A DNA stretch of 64,000 nt from Fodinisporobacter ferrooxydans (GCF_022818495.1 NZ_CP089291.1:1847001-1911000); one strand, 5' to 3'; counted from the stretch's first letter, positions 9,236 to 18,901 are shown. Notes: generated by a model not told the origin, from the sequence alone. Made by a program: numbers and translations.

Positions 9236-9393
9236 AAATATGGAATGTGTGATCAAATTGGCAGTCTTGATCAACACGAAAATACTCGCAATTTCCTCAC
9301 AAGCATGTTGATGAGCAAAGCCAGCATCCTTAAGAGGATTTACGAGTATTTTCAATTTTTTCTAAAGCAATACTTTTTTAAGCATATCTTGTT

Positions 9394-9624
9394 TTAATGG
9401 AGTTTAAAAAACTCTTGGTACGGCGCCACGACTGCATCGTCCACATCTTTTGCCTGAACCCCAAACATGATACGCACTTCCGATGATCCCTGATTGTTCA
9501 TTTCAATATTGATTTTTTCTTTTGCTAGCGCGGTGGTTTCACGGGCTGTTGTACCAACAGAATTCCGCATTCCTTCACCGACAATCATGACAGGTTCCAA
9601 CTTGTGAACTTGCCGTTTCAACAA
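9394..9624 (-). pseudogene. Aspartokinase C-terminal ACT-domain fragment
   Basis: 76 residues match the end of aspartate kinase: VGEGMRNSVGTTARETTALA and INIEMNNQGSSEVRIMFGV are the hallmark regulatory ACT-domain sequences. The kinase domain is absent and no gene start signal precedes it, so it is a leftover of a lysC-like gene whose functional copy must be elsewhere. Between the PBP gene and this fragment a long imperfect inverted repeat (arms around 9282-9292 and 9343-9353, GAAAATACTCG and complement) could act as a convergent terminator. Confidence 0.75.
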
Positions 9625-9719
9625 TGTTGAATTGGAATTTTCAGCACCAAGATATAAATAATGGAAAATCTGATTCCAAATAAGTTGGGCATACTAAGAA
9701 TACGATAGGAGGTTAAAAA

Positions 9720-10382
9720 TTGATTACGTTAATCTATAGTGCAATTATCCCTACCATACTCTTGATGTTTTGGATTTATAGCCGAGACAAAATCAACCCA
9801 GAACCAAAACAAGATGTATTGCGTTTATATATCTTGGGAGCGATTATCGTATTTCCGGCAGGAATTATTGAACGGCATTTATTGATCAGCAAAGCGCTCA
9901 ACCCCAATAACGATGGGCTTATCCCAATTTTAATCACAGCATTTTTTATTGCTGGAATGGTAGAAGAATTTTTAAAGGCCGGGATCTTCCAGCGTGGAAT
10001 CTATCACCATAAAGAATTTGACGAACCAATTGACGGAATTGTGTACGGGGTTGCCATCGCATTAGGGTTCGCTATGGTGGAAAATGTCATGTATGTAACC
10101 AGCTATGGATTGTCTGTTGCTTTTTTGCGATCTGTTACAGCTATACCGGCTCATATGTTCTTTGGAATAACCATGGGATATTATTTCGCGCGTGCAAAAT
10201 TTGGTTTAAGCTCGGTCTATCGAGCATACTTAATCCCGGCATTTTATCATGGGATTTATGATTCATTTGCTATGATTGATGGGTTTTTGGGAAATGTGGG
10301 TCTGACGATTTTCCTGATCTATTTGATCTTTTTAAGCACTCGGTATATTCAACAATTGCGCCACCAAGCTATCTTATATTAG
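9720..10382 (+). CDS. prsW: PrsW-type intramembrane protease family protein
   Basis: 220 residues with about seven hydrophobic spans. PrsW-family signatures are visible: the EE pair in MVEEFLKAG, the DGIVYGVAIALGFAMVEN segment, and conserved His residues in IPAHMFFG and FYHGIYDS. In Bacillus, PrsW cleaves the anti-sigma factor RsiW; no sigma/anti-sigma pair is visible here, so the substrate is unknown. The start is TTG at 9720 with a strong AGGAGG 6 nt upstream. The gene stands alone and ends at a strong hairpin. Confidence 0.85.
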   Translation: MITLIYSAIIPTILLMFWIYSRDKINPEPKQDVLRLYILGAIIVFPAGIIERHLLISKALNPNNDGLIPILITAFFIAGMVEEFLKAGIFQRGIYHHKEFDEPIDGIVYGVAIALGFAMVENVMYVTSYGLSVAFLRSVTAIPAHMFFGITMGYYFARAKFGLSSVYRAYLIPAFYHGIYDSFAMIDGFLGNVGLTIFLIYLIFLSTRYIQQLRHQAILY

Positions 10383-10392
10383 GCGAAGACAT

Positions 10393-10441
10393 ACTGAATA
10401 TATCCCCTTGATGATTGAACCAATCAAGGGTTATATTCAGT
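10393..10441. terminator. Bidirectional terminator between prsW and the chemotaxis receptor
   Basis: A long interrupted stem: ACTGAATATA and CCCTTGAT on the left pair with ATCAAGGG and TATATTCAGT on the right around a 10-nt loop. It follows the prsW stop and lies downstream of the convergent receptor gene, so it can serve both. Confidence 0.7.
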
Positions 10442-10597
10442 GATTGATTCTGCTGCTACTCGGTGGCGGTATGCTTTTTCCACTGACCTTGGTCAACGTC
10501 AAATTCAGCTCAGACGCTAAATCGGTTACATTGGTATATGATTCTGAGCATTCCTTAATATTCGGTATAGTTACTGATAGTACATAGTGATTAAATA

Positions 10598-12304
10598 TTA
10601 CATTTTAAATTGATTGACTAATTTTTGTAACGCATCTGCCATTGTAGATAAAGAGTCGGAAGATGTTGCAATTTCTTCCATCGTAGCCAATTGTTCCTCT
10701 GTAGAGGCTGATATGGTTTGTGCCATTGAAGAAGTTACTTCGGACATTTTCTCAATATGCTCCATCGCTAGTACGATTCCTTCTGTTCCTACCGACATTT
10801 CTTTTGTCGCAGCAGTGACTTCTTGAATTTGCGTGGATACTTCATCTATGGATTTCCGAATTTTTTCAAATGAAACTTTTGCTAAATTCACTACATCTAT
10901 TCCATGCTCGACTTCTTTTGTTCCCGCATCCATTGCTTGAACAGCCTTATTGATTCCGTCTTGAATACTGGCGATATAATTTGTAATTTGTTTCGCCGAA
11001 TTCGAGGATTCTTCTGCAAGTTTGTGAACTTCGTCGGCCACAACGGCGAATCCTCGTCCATGTTCACCAGCTCTGGCAGCCTCAATTGCCGCATTTAAAG
11101 CGAGCAAATTTGTCTGATTTGCAATCCCGGAAATAACTTCTACGATTTTTCCGATACTTTGTGCATGTTTTCCTAGTTCTTGTATTGAATCAGCAGCCTC
11201 TAATACAGTTTTGTTGATAAAATGCATTTGATCGATAGTATTATGAATCGCTTGATTACCTTGTATCGATGCTTCGGATGCTTTTACAGAGGATTCAGAA
11301 ACAAATTGTGCGTTGGCGGTAATTGACTGAAAACTAGAAGCCATTTCATGAATCGTGTGTGATGCCTTTTCTATATCCATAGACTGCTGTTGGGTTCCAA
11401 TTGTAACTTCTTGAACAGAAGCTGCAATCTGTTCAGTCGCCCGACTTGTTTGTTCGGTACGATCCATTAACTCTTGTGAAGAAGCAGCAACTTGTGTAGA
11501 ACTGACTTCCACTTGTTGGATTACGTCACGAAGATTACGAATCAACCGATTAAAAGAATTCGCAAGATTACCGATTTCATCGCGATTTTTGATGGTAATT
11601 TCATTTATGGTCAAGTTTCCGGAAGCAAGTTGTTCAATAGATGACGTTAGAGCCTTGATAGGTTTTGAAACCATCCGTGTAATAAAATACCCGAGAAATA
11701 CAGCAAATCCTAGAGCGACAAGACTCGAAATGATCGTAATTAAAATGATTCTATTGACCATTAACTTCGTTAATTGTATGTCTTCATCTGCATGTTTTTG
11801 GGCTAGTGTTTGAACTGAATTCGCTTTCGAGATCATTTGACGGTCAATTGGGTCGATTTCTTTGATGAAATAATGTGTGGCTTGGCTTTTATCATTTTTG
11901 TATAACAATAAAAGTTTATCCATTTTAGTCATGTTTTCTTGATTCAGTTTTTTGATTTGGGTCAGAGCATCAATTTGTTCAAGAGAACCGTTTGCATTTT
12001 CTAATTGAATGGTTTTGATAGTTTGATCGACTATTTTGTTTATGGCTTTATGCGCCTGATCGTAGTTAATTAAGTCAGTTTCATTTGAATTTAATAAATA
12101 ACTTTGTAAACTATTTGATTGTTCTTCAGTTTTTTCCATAATATCTTTGGCGTATTCACGAACTTGAATTTTTCCATTTAAGAGAAAAGAATAATCTTGT
12201 TCAATGGTTTTTGTTGAATACATCGATAATCCACCAATTATACCAAGAGTCAATGCTATACATAGGAATCCGAACGTTAATTTTTTCCCAATACTTAACT
12301 GCAT
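10598..12304 (-). CDS. Methyl-accepting chemotaxis protein
   Basis: 568 residues in the standard order: signal-anchor span (about 10-30), a four-helix sensor region (about 40-180), second span (about 190-212), HAMP linker (about 213-265) and a long cytoplasmic signalling domain with the hairpin tip [20 protein letters not shown]. It transmits an external signal to CheA/CheW. The ligand cannot be read from sequence. The start has AAAGGAAGTG upstream. Its promoter carries the same TCATAA direct repeats as the copper two-component locus 28 kb away, suggesting that this receptor is made under the same stress. Confidence 0.9.
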   Translation of the reverse strand: MQLSIGKKLTFGFLCIALTLGIIGGLSMYSTKTIEQDYSFLLNGKIQVREYAKDIMEKTEEQSNSLQSYLLNSNETDLINYDQAHKAINKIVDQTIKTIQLENANGSLEQIDALTQIKKLNQENMTKMDKLLLLYKNDKSQATHYFIKEIDPIDRQMISKANSVQTLAQKHADEDIQLTKLMVNRIILITIISSLVALGFAVFLGYFITRMVSKPIKALTSSIEQLASGNLTINEITIKNRDEIGNLANSFNRLIRNLRDVIQQVEVSSTQVAASSQELMDRTEQTSRATEQIAASVQEVTIGTQQQSMDIEKASHTIHEMASSFQSITANAQFVSESSVKASEASIQGNQAIHNTIDQMHFINKTVLEAADSIQELGKHAQSIGKIVEVISGIANQTNLLALNAAIEAARAGEHGRGFAVVADEVHKLAEESSNSAKQITNYIASIQDGINKAVQAMDAGTKEVEHGIDVVNLAKVSFEKIRKSIDEVSTQIQEVTAATKEMSVGTEGIVLAMEHIEKMSEVTSSMAQTISASTEEQLATMEEIATSSDSLSTMADALQKLVNQFKM

Positions 12305-12388
12305 TTTGACACTTCCTTTATAAATAGTAGGGATAAAGTTGAGACATATAAACTATTATCTTTTTTGAATTTTTCTATCTTCTGTTTC

Positions 12389-12419
12389 ATAATAATGGAT
12401 ACTTATGAAAAACTTATGT
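12389..12419 (-). promoter_or_regulatory. Repeat-type promoter of the chemotaxis receptor (site 8)
   Basis: Read on the minus strand: ACATAA (12419-12414), N5, TCATAA (12408-12403), N8, TATTAT as -10 (12394-12389). The 11-bp repeat phase and the 8-bp gap to the -10 are identical to the other seven sites listed in this window. Confidence 0.65.
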
Positions 12420-12429
12420 AGAACCAAAA

Positions 12430-12640
12430 TTTTTACGTTTCCTATGGATTACCTAACCGAGTATCAAAGTATCATCCAGTTCATTTGCTCGATCTCGGGT
12501 TCGACAGTCAAGAGTGAAGGGTTTGAAAAATTTAAAGAATTGCAAGAGGAAAAGGGCCTGTTCATTTGAGACAGCCCCATTTTCCTAGAAAAATATAGAA
12601 ATCTTATTGAATACTCAAGGATTTTTAAATATTATTTCAG
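12430..12640. other. Gap without a clear gene; orphan hairpin
   Basis: No convincing gene. A terminator-like hairpin at about 12555-12577 (GGG-C-CTGT paired with ACAG-CCC, then ATTTT) has no obvious transcript feeding it from the left. Confidence 0.3.
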
Positions 12641-13257
12641 AAACTTAGCGAAAAAGCCCGCGGATTTATTCGTGGGATGAATCGCACAAAGTATTGCGAC
12701 AACATGCAATTTCTCCTACAGTTGATGTAGGGGGTGAACTCGTGCAAGCCATCACAATTAAGATTCGGATCAATCCAACCGATAGCGCCTTATTAAAACA
12801 ACTGGCATTGGAATACATCCAAGTAGTCAATCGTTTAACGGAAGAAGCCGAACAGAATGGTGCATTTCCAAAAGTCACAACAAAAGATGTAACGTCAAAC
12901 CTTCCATCTGCTGTGTTGAACCAAGCGATACGGGATGCCAAAAGTGTCTATCGTAAAGGAAAAAAACTTGGTAAACGACCAATTTTGAAGAAACCTGTGT
13001 ACTATGTGAACAATCAAAACTACACAATTGGAGATTCAACGATTTCATTTCCAATCATCATTGACGGAAAAGTAAAGAAAACATCTTTTCCTGCAACCAT
13101 CACCGAACGAGACAGGGAACTACTTAACAATGCCAAGTTTGGACTCATGCGTGTGGTTGTGAGATCCAGCAAATGGTACGCACAAGTTTCCTTGGAAGTA
13201 CCTACAGAACAAGAATCTTTTTCTACAGTGGAAATGGGTGTGGATCTAGGCTTAAAA

Positions 13258-14621
13258 CTATAAATGAGCAAAAATACTTACAAATTTATACAACAAAAAA
13301 GTATAGACTGCCTCTAGGCCAGCTTTAATTGTTGCAAAACAGCTTCAATAGGTACTTGATTCTTTGCAGATTCATAAATCCATTGGACGTAGTCCACTTT
13401 TACTTGCTTTCGTACCATTATAAGTCCATCTCCAAATTTTGAAGGCTGACCTAAACCGATGGTGCAATATAAATGTGTCAGCGAAAGTAGTATCCAAAGT
13501 CGTTCTATTGCACGAATGGAACGAACTTGATATCCATCAAAACCTAGATTTTGTTTAGTTTGCCGAAAGAAAATCTCGATCGGCCAACGGCGACTATAAT
13601 AATCAAGGATGGTTTGTGTCTCTAAGGATACATCTGTACACAGAAAAGCATGTAATACTTTCGAATTTTGAAACGCATCCAATGGCCAGCAAAGGAGTAC
13701 CACCGCATTCTCAATGCCATTTAAAGCTCCTTCATATCGATACACCCAATAGGTTGATCCGTTTACGGTCACGAGGCAAACGTCCTGTTTGGTCACATAC
13801 GATGCGAAGGTACTAAGTGAAACTCGAATCCCTTTGGGATAGAGAATACGGTTTGTTTTGAGTGCACCAATCAGATGGTATCCTCGCTCTGCATAAGTAT
13901 TCATAAGTTTTGGGCATGTATACCATGAATCGACCAATGCATATCCAGAATAAGGTGGAATCGGCATGGTTTTGGCCAAATCACAAGCGTCATCAATTTT
14001 GCTTTGGCTCGATTTATCATAACGGTGAATATCATGAATGAGAGAATGTTCTCCACATTGAACAATCGTAGCCTGAACTTGATGACCCCAAACGGTTTTT
14101 CCTTTTAAGTGGGAATGATGGTAGTCTGTTTGTTCGATTGGGTGTTTTGCCTGTGACGAAGGCTTTGTCTTCTCACTAACCGTATCATCATGAATCACAA
14201 AAATAGGCTGTTCTGTTTGTTTGGCATGAGACAAAACAAATGAAAGCGATTCTTGTTTTACAAGTCTTTGGATATACGATTCGTCCCAAACACCATCCGA
14301 GAGAAAGTGTCCAATGGATGTTCGATGACATGAACTCCATTCCGCTATATCTACCACTTTACCACGATACCCTTTAGCGGTAGCTGCAATAAAAAATTCT
14401 TGAATATGCCGCAAGGCAGGCTTTGAAACATATAAGGATAGCCTACGGCTTTTTAAGAAATTGATTATTGCTTCGTGGTTTGGTATGGTAGTATTATGAG
14501 ACATTTGTGAATCCTCCAGGTATGGTTTTGTGTGGTAACTTAATCTATACCACAGGAGAGGACAAATGTCTCTATTGTTTTTAATTGGTAAAGAAATGGA
14601 AGCGAATTTGCTCATTTATAG
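13258..14621 (-). mobile_element. Intact 1364-bp insertion sequence (IS4/IS701-like)
   Basis: Perfect 15-bp terminal inverted repeats, CTATAAATGAGCAAA at 13258 and its complement ending at 14621, bound one transposase gene on the minus strand. It is flanked by a 7-bp target duplication CTTAAAA (13251-13257 and 14622-14628) inside tnpB. Complete ends, open transposase and clean duplication indicate a recent and probably active element. A decayed relative lies at 6990-7294. Confidence 0.92.
13314..14504 (-). CDS. DDE transposase of the intact IS
   Basis: 396 residues. Start taken at 14504 because GGAGG precedes it by 9 nt; an upstream in-frame ATG at 14615 falls inside the terminal repeat. Catalytic residues: first Asp in FVIHDDTVSEK, second in YALVDSWYTC, and Glu in the Y-(2)-R-(3)-E-(6)-K signature (YSRRWPIEIFFRQTK). 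The order and signature place it with IS4/IS701-type transposases that move by cut-and-paste. The gene fills most of the element. Confidence 0.88.
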   Translation of the reverse strand: MSHNTTIPNHEAIINFLKSRRLSLYVSKPALRHIQEFFIAATAKGYRGKVVDIAEWSSCHRTSIGHFLSDGVWDESYIQRLVKQESLSFVLSHAKQTEQPIFVIHDDTVSEKTKPSSQAKHPIEQTDYHHSHLKGKTVWGHQVQATIVQCGEHSLIHDIHRYDKSSQSKIDDACDLAKTMPIPPYSGYALVDSWYTCPKLMNTYAERGYHLIGALKTNRILYPKGIRVSLSTFASYVTKQDVCLVTVNGSTYWVYRYEGALNGIENAVVLLCWPLDAFQNSKVLHAFLCTDVSLETQTILDYYSRRWPIEIFFRQTKQNLGFDGYQVRSIRAIERLWILLSLTHLYCTIGLGQPSKFGDGLIMVRKQVKVDYVQWIYESAKNQVPIEAVLQQLKLA

Positions 14622-15171
14622 CTTAAAAGTTCCTGCGGTTGCTGTTACGTCCACAGGTAAAACGAAATTCTTTGGCAATGGCAGACAGACCAAGTATATC
14701 CGGCGTAAATATAAATCTCGCAGACGCAAACTTGGCAAACTGAAAAAGCTAAAAGCTATAAAGAAACTCGGCAACAAAGAGCAACGTTGGATGAATGATC
14801 AAAACCACAAAATCAGTCGCAAAATCGTCAATCTGGCAAAGCAGGAAGGTGTGTCCGTCATCAAATTGGAACGCCTTGCAAACATTCGCCAGACGGCAAG
14901 AACAAGCCGTAAACACGCAAAGAATCTGCATAACTGGTCGTTCTATCAATTGCAGCAGTTTATCACATACAAAGCAAACTTGGCTGGTATTCATGTGGTA
15001 GAAGTAGATCCAGCCTATACTTCGCAAACTTGCCCTAAATGCAACAAACGAAACCATGCAAACGATAGAAAGTACCAATGTACCTGCGGATTCTATACGC
15101 ACCGGGATCGGGTTGGCGCGATCAACATTTTTCGTCAACCTGTGGCAGATGGTAACAGTCTGTCAGCCTAA

Positions 15172-15313
15172 GATGCTAAACGCACTGTCTTAGGACGGAC
15201 TGATGACACAGCCCTGAACTTTCGGGAACTACGGCTACGAGAAATCGACTGCCGACTACCACGAAAGAATCCCACTCCGACAGGGGCTTGCGGCTTTAGC
15301 CGTGGGAGTGTCA
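15172..15313 (+). ncRNA. Probable omega RNA (reRNA) scaffold of the tnpB element
   Basis: Between the tnpB stop and the element's right end lies about 140 nt of GC-rich, hairpin-prone sequence ending in the right-end stem. In IS605-family elements this zone, with the 3' flank as guide, forms the guide RNA of TnpB. The guide here would be the reverse complement side of the lgt 3' end (15314 onward). Assigned by position; the fold was not computed. Confidence 0.55.
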
Positions 15314-16105
15314 AACTGTATTGCTTTTCAAAGATACATTCCTGTCATTCTTTTTTAATACCAACAAAGCAGCTATGCTGATGAAAACAATAACTGCGCT
15401 GGTCCATTGGGCAGCCGTCCAATAGAATAGATACCGAGGACTATCTCCACGGAGGAACTCAAGACCAAACCTCGCGAGTGCATATAGGATATTGTAAAGC
15501 AAGAACATCGTGCCAGTAGGCAGCTTTTTTCTTAATAGTGCAAACAGGATTGCAAAAATGACAAAATCGATCTGGCCTTCCCATACTTCCGCAGGCCAGA
15601 GCGGTTTTGAGCCGTACGTATCATAAGCAAATGTGCCAGGCGGATATACAAGTCCATAGCCCTTTCCTGTCGGCGAACCAAACGCATCCCCATTGAGCAG
15701 ACAAGCAATGCGCCCGATTCCTTGCCCCAATATAATGGATGGTGCCAAAAGATCCGCAACTTTCCAGAAAGATAGACCTTTTCTTTTGCAATACCAGAAA
15801 CCAGTCAGGATTCCGCCTACGATGCCCCCTTGAATCGATAACCCGCCATTCCAAAATGCGATCATTTCCAGCGGGTGTGCCAAATAATAGTTGGGCTCAA
15901 AGAAAAACACTTGCCAAATCCGCGCTCCGATGACTGCTCCGATTACAGAGGTATATACCAAAGGTACGATATGCTCTTCATATTGTTTCATCGTATAACG
16001 GGCTAATGTGATCCCAACTTGCGTCCCCAGGACGATCGCCAACAAGACCACCAAACCGTATGTGTGTACTGCAAAATTGCCGATATGAAACAAAATAGGT
16101 AACAA
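15311..16105 (-). CDS. lgt: Prolipoprotein diacylglyceryl transferase
   Basis: About 264 residues with seven spans. It carries the Lgt signature GQGIGRIACLLNGDAFGSPT (catalytic-site Arg and Asn), the NGGLSIQGGIVGG segment and the late R in EFLRGDSPRYL. Lgt transfers diacylglycerol from phosphatidylglycerol to the lipobox Cys of lipoproteins; several lipobox proteins occur in this window (19141, 25268, 63414). TTG at 16105 has AAGGAG at 8-nt spacing; GTG at 16114 is an alternative. The C-terminus ends at the tnpB element boundary, so its last residues may differ from the ancestral protein. Confidence 0.9.
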   Translation of the reverse strand: MLPILFHIGNFAVHTYGLVVLLAIVLGTQVGITLARYTMKQYEEHIVPLVYTSVIGAVIGARIWQVFFFEPNYYLAHPLEMIAFWNGGLSIQGGIVGGILTGFWYCKRKGLSFWKVADLLAPSIILGQGIGRIACLLNGDAFGSPTGKGYGLVYPPGTFAYDTYGSKPLWPAEVWEGQIDFVIFAILFALLRKKLPTGTMFLLYNILYALARFGLEFLRGDSPRYLFYWTAAQWTSAVIVFISIAALLVLKKNDRNVSLKSNTV

Positions 16106-16191
16106 TCCATTCACTCCTTATCTTTTTTGTTTCCAATGGTATCAAATTGATGTGAAGAAAGTATGAAGTCGTGCAATCCATGCATGTCTCC

Positions 16192-16824
16192 TCATAATAT
16201 ATTAGAAAAAATATCAACTTGCTCAGATTTTAACCTATCAAACCCATATCGCTGGACAAATCGGCTAAATCGTTCTCTCTTTTTCCCATGGAGTTGATAC
16301 AGTGTGATTACCTTTAAAACAACGGTAATTAGGTCGTGTTCAGGAATATCCTGCAAGAGAAGTTGTCCGACATCTGCTTGTGTAGTTTTTGTTTCCCCGC
16401 CGATATATACTTCGAATCTGTCTTTCCGTTTAATAACTCCGATATCTTTAACCAAAGGCTCACCGCACGCATTGGGACAGCCAGTATATCCTACACGTAA
16501 AGGGAATGGAACCTTTAAACCAGCGATTGCGTGATTTAGTTTTTTGGCGACATCTAATCCTTCTTCTTCAGCGCCTTTACAAAAATTACAAACTGATACA
16601 TTTTTGACTACAAATCCAACTTCATATACTTTCAGCCCATATGCCAGCAATTCACTCTTTGCATGTTCCGCTTGCTCATCATCTTTCATTTCAACAATTA
16701 GCTGTTGAAAAGTTGTTATCTCAATTTTTGCTTCTTCGCCAACTATTTCCGAAATTTTTGCTAAATCACGTGCAGTCAGCATTGGTCCCCCAACTTGAAT
16801 TTCAGGACTTACAGCAAATTTCAT
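16192..16824 (-). CDS. Siroheme/4Fe-4S nitrite-sulfite reductase-like single-domain protein
   Basis: 210 residues. An N-terminal ferredoxin-like half-domain (about 1-75) is followed by the cluster-binding Cys set: CNFCKGAEEEG and GYTGCPNACG, the motif that holds the 4Fe-4S centre coupled to siroheme. It is under half the length of typical sulfite or nitrite reductases, so it resembles the small one-repeat proteins related to the AsrC/NirD-like group. The start has AGGAGGAACG upstream. No partner flavoprotein is adjacent. Reductase family membership is clear; the substrate is not. Confidence 0.75.
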   Translation of the reverse strand: MKFAVSPEIQVGGPMLTARDLAKISEIVGEEAKIEITTFQQLIVEMKDDEQAEHAKSELLAYGLKVYEVGFVVKNVSVCNFCKGAEEEGLDVAKKLNHAIAGLKVPFPLRVGYTGCPNACGEPLVKDIGVIKRKDRFEVYIGGETKTTQADVGQLLLQDIPEHDLITVVLKVITLYQLHGKKRERFSRFVQRYGFDRLKSEQVDIFSNIL

Positions 16825-16984
16825 GGTGCGTTCCTCCTACCATACATAGGTTTTTTCCGATTCTCTCATTTAAAGAAAATTTTTTCTATCAAACTAGAAA
16901 TCTATGAATAAACAATTCATTTTCAGTACAAACTTTTTATCAAGGGTTTTGATAGTATTTGTATAGGAAAAAGGGGAATCAGCC

Positions 16985-17764
16985 ATGAAATTCAATCAAG
17001 TATCGTTTATAAAAAAAACACGCCTATTTGCAATCTTTCTGGGTATAAGCATGATTTTGTTTCAAATATACAATTTGAAAAATACAAAGGCAGTTGCAGA
17101 ATCCTTTGATGTTTACAAACAGACCTTTCAAACTTCCCAAGCAAACTTAGAGCAAATTCAACTGCATCAATGGTCAATTTTGAATCATGCTTGGATTTCG
17201 TCTTCTGAAGTTTCGCAACTGACAAATAAAGTGGCAACCAGTTTATCCCTGCAAAATCCAAAACGATTCTCTGATTTTACAGAATTGCATCGGTCATTCA
17301 CAATACAGGGTCAGCTCGACCCCGGAACCAACGTACAAATCACCGTCACCAGCATTCATCATTCCGGAATTCCGACAGAGACATATTTAAGTTTAAGTTT
17401 GCGAAAAGATACAAACAACTTGAACCAACTGGCAATCCTTAAAAAACGTCTGGAACAAGTTTTGATAGCAAACAAAATACAACCGCAACTTAACGTAAAT
17501 TTGGTCGGTTCGGTTCCTGGAAAGATCGAAGGAAATGCAGCAAAGGAAAAAATTCAAACGATGTTTCGTTCTGTCGGTGCAAATACGATAGAAGGCCTTT
17601 ATTCAAATCTAGAAACCAGTATAACTGGATTCACACCTTACATTCATTCGTATTTATATACAAATGAAAAAAAGATGAATGTACAAATTGCGCTCCACTA
17701 TAACAATTTGCAGAAAAATACTCGTTTGGTTATCGGAACACCAATTATCACTATTGAATATTAA
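16985..17764 (+). CDS. ywmB: YwmB-like protein (TATA-box-binding-like fold)
   Basis: 259 residues: an N-terminal span (about 13-30), an exported region with two related alpha/beta halves, and the characteristic C-terminal GTPIITIEY of the YwmB family. YwmB proteins are conserved in spore-formers but have no firm function. The start has AAGGGGAATC upstream. It is monocistronic. The following 17765-18035 is AT-rich and shows no gene. Confidence 0.75.
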   Translation: MKFNQVSFIKKTRLFAIFLGISMILFQIYNLKNTKAVAESFDVYKQTFQTSQANLEQIQLHQWSILNHAWISSSEVSQLTNKVATSLSLQNPKRFSDFTELHRSFTIQGQLDPGTNVQITVTSIHHSGIPTETYLSLSLRKDTNNLNQLAILKKRLEQVLIANKIQPQLNVNLVGSVPGKIEGNAAKEKIQTMFRSVGANTIEGLYSNLETSITGFTPYIHSYLYTNEKKMNVQIALHYNNLQKNTRLVIGTPIITIEY

Positions 17765-18035
17765 AGTAGGCAATTGCATTAGCTAATTTTAAGAAAAATA
17801 GTAGATAAGCTTCACAGACTTATATTACTATACCATCGTATCGTATTTCAATGCGTGCATTGAAAAATTATGAACCAATATTTCCAAGAATTATAGAATT
17901 ACAAACATGTATTGTGGGATGTCGAAAATGATGCGGTAATCACATAGGGGATCACATCAACAAAATACGGAAAACGTACGTTAAAGAGTTTCGGCTTCAG
18001 TTTTTTATAGGTAAAATGGTAAAATCTTTTTGTTG

Positions 18036-18512
18036 AACAACTTGGTCGCATCCCTATATGACGCTCACGATAACGGCATTTCCGAAAACGATCCGGATTA
18101 CGACAAATTTATGAATCGGGTCGCCAAACGACGACCTCGACTGGTACAAGCAGATGAAGACACCGCTTATCATCCGTTTGTCGCATAGGAAAAATCGCGG
18201 CGTTTATACACAAGCGGGGCCGGGCGGCTCGACTTGACTTCAATACTGCTGCACTTGCTGGGAATTGATACGAGCGCATATCCGATGATGGGAGCGGATG
18301 TGACGCTCGCCAGCAATCAATTGGTCTTGTTTCGCGGCCATTCCTTTACGAACGGCAAGTATTTTTTCATTACCAAAGACGGCACATTTGATCATGGCAC
18401 CGCGTACGATTTGAAAACAGAAAAATCCGTTGACCGCTCACATGTCAAAGATTTGTATCAGGAAGCCAATCGTAAACTCGAGATTTCCGACGACATTTTT
18501 TCGGCAATTTAA
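18036..18512 (+). pseudogene. Lipoteichoic acid synthase-like sulfatase fragment
   Basis: Three stretches in changing frames correspond to the end of an LtaS-type enzyme: YDAHDNGISEND (metal-site region), DLDWYKQMKTPLIIRL, and ILLHLLGIDTSAYPMMGAD followed by VLFRGHSFTNGKYFF. A frameshift near 18130 and a TGA near 18235 separate them, and the membrane and catalytic Thr parts are missing. It is a decayed 3' remnant. A further short open stretch to 18606 (VVEPYDDVLLLPVDQLNWL) is unassigned. Confidence 0.6.
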
Positions 18513-18646
18513 TCCCGTATTTGCGGAAGCAATTAAGTGGCATGGGTGGTTGAACCATACGATGACGTACTTCTCTTACCTGTTGATCAATTGAATTGGC
18601 TGTAAAGTAAAAAAAGAAGGCAATTTGGCCTCACCCATTATTGTCT

Positions 18647-18699
18647 TCATAACTTTCTCATAAGTACTACATCGTCCCTTCACTTTTTCCGGCTAACCT
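18647..18699 (+). promoter_or_regulatory. Repeat-type promoter of the zinc-ribbon gene (site 1)
   Basis: Four hexamers in 11-bp phase, TCATAA (18647), TCATAA (18658), ACATCG (18669) and TCACTT (18680), then an 8-bp gap and TAACCT as -10 (18694-18699). Site 2 at 29955-30007 has the same four-repeat layout (TCATAA, TCATAA, ACACTA, TCATTT, N8, TATCCT). Confidence 0.6.
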
Positions 18700-18727
18700 A
18701 AAGTCACACAAGGGAGGTGGCAAAAAC

Positions 18728-18892
18728 ATGGAAGAATATATTTGCACCACATGTAGCAAGGAGTGGGAAATGTTACCCTCAGGATGCTTGTTTGAAGAAA
18801 ATTGGATATGGAAAAAGCGAACGGATCATCCGGATCATTGCCCAAATTGTCAAACCGAAATGCTTGAGGAATGGGAATTGTTCGAAATTTAA
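18728..18892 (+). CDS. 54-residue zinc-ribbon protein
   Basis: Starts at ATG 18728 after a strong GGGAGGTGG. Two Cys pairs, CTTC near the start and CPNC near residue 40, form a rubredoxin/zinc-ribbon knuckle; the rest is acidic and Trp-rich. Proteins of this size with two CxxC knuckles bind Zn or Fe. It lies under a repeat-type promoter of the putative copper two-component regulon, which suggests a metal-handling or stress role. Another frame over the same bases is longer but lacks a ribosome binding site and sensible composition. Confidence 0.65.
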   Translation: MEEYICTTCSKEWEMLPSGCLFEENWIWKKRTDHPDHCPNCQTEMLEEWELFEI

Positions 18893-18901
18893 TTCTTAGT
18901 C

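Larger units (their letters stand above)
12742..15171 (+). pseudogene. tnpB: RNA-guided nuclease TnpB, split by an IS insertion
   Basis: Codons 12742-13257 (GTG start with AGGGGGTGA upstream) give the N-terminal half ending GVDLGLK, whose Asp is the first RuvC catalytic residue. After the IS and one copy of the 7-bp target duplication, the frame resumes exactly at 14629 with VPAVAVTSTGK and continues through VIKLERL (second acidic residue), the zinc-ribbon CPKCNKR and CTCGF, and the final RuvC Asp in HRDRVGAINI. Removing the IS restores one uninterrupted frame of about 355 codons, so the insertion is recent. While interrupted, no functional TnpB can be made. Confidence 0.85.
12650..15313 (+). 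mobile_element. IS605/IS1341-type tnpB element carrying a nested IS
   Basis: The left part has a CCCGCG/CGTGGG imperfect hairpin (about 12657-12676), as at IS605 left ends, and the right part ends with a CCCAC/GTGGG hairpin finishing in GTGTCAA at about 15313. There is no tnpA beside it, so movement would need a Y1 transposase in trans. The right end abuts the 3' end of lgt; the last codons of lgt come from the junction. The element is inactivated by the IS at 13258-14621. Confidence 0.7.

Noticed and set aside
9282-9353. Long inverted repeat as a lysine riboswitch for the aspartokinase fragment
   Set aside because: It lies downstream, not upstream, of the fragment and lacks the conserved L-box blocks; a convergent terminator is simpler.
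12405-12569. A 54-codon frame starting MKNLCRTKIF
   Set aside because: Its first codons are the TCATAA repeats of the divergent receptor promoter, it has no ribosome binding site and resembles nothing I know.
18717-18899. 60-codon frame starting MAKTWKNIF
   Set aside because: The overlapping frame at 18728 has a strong ribosome binding site and two CxxC knuckles and is the better gene.
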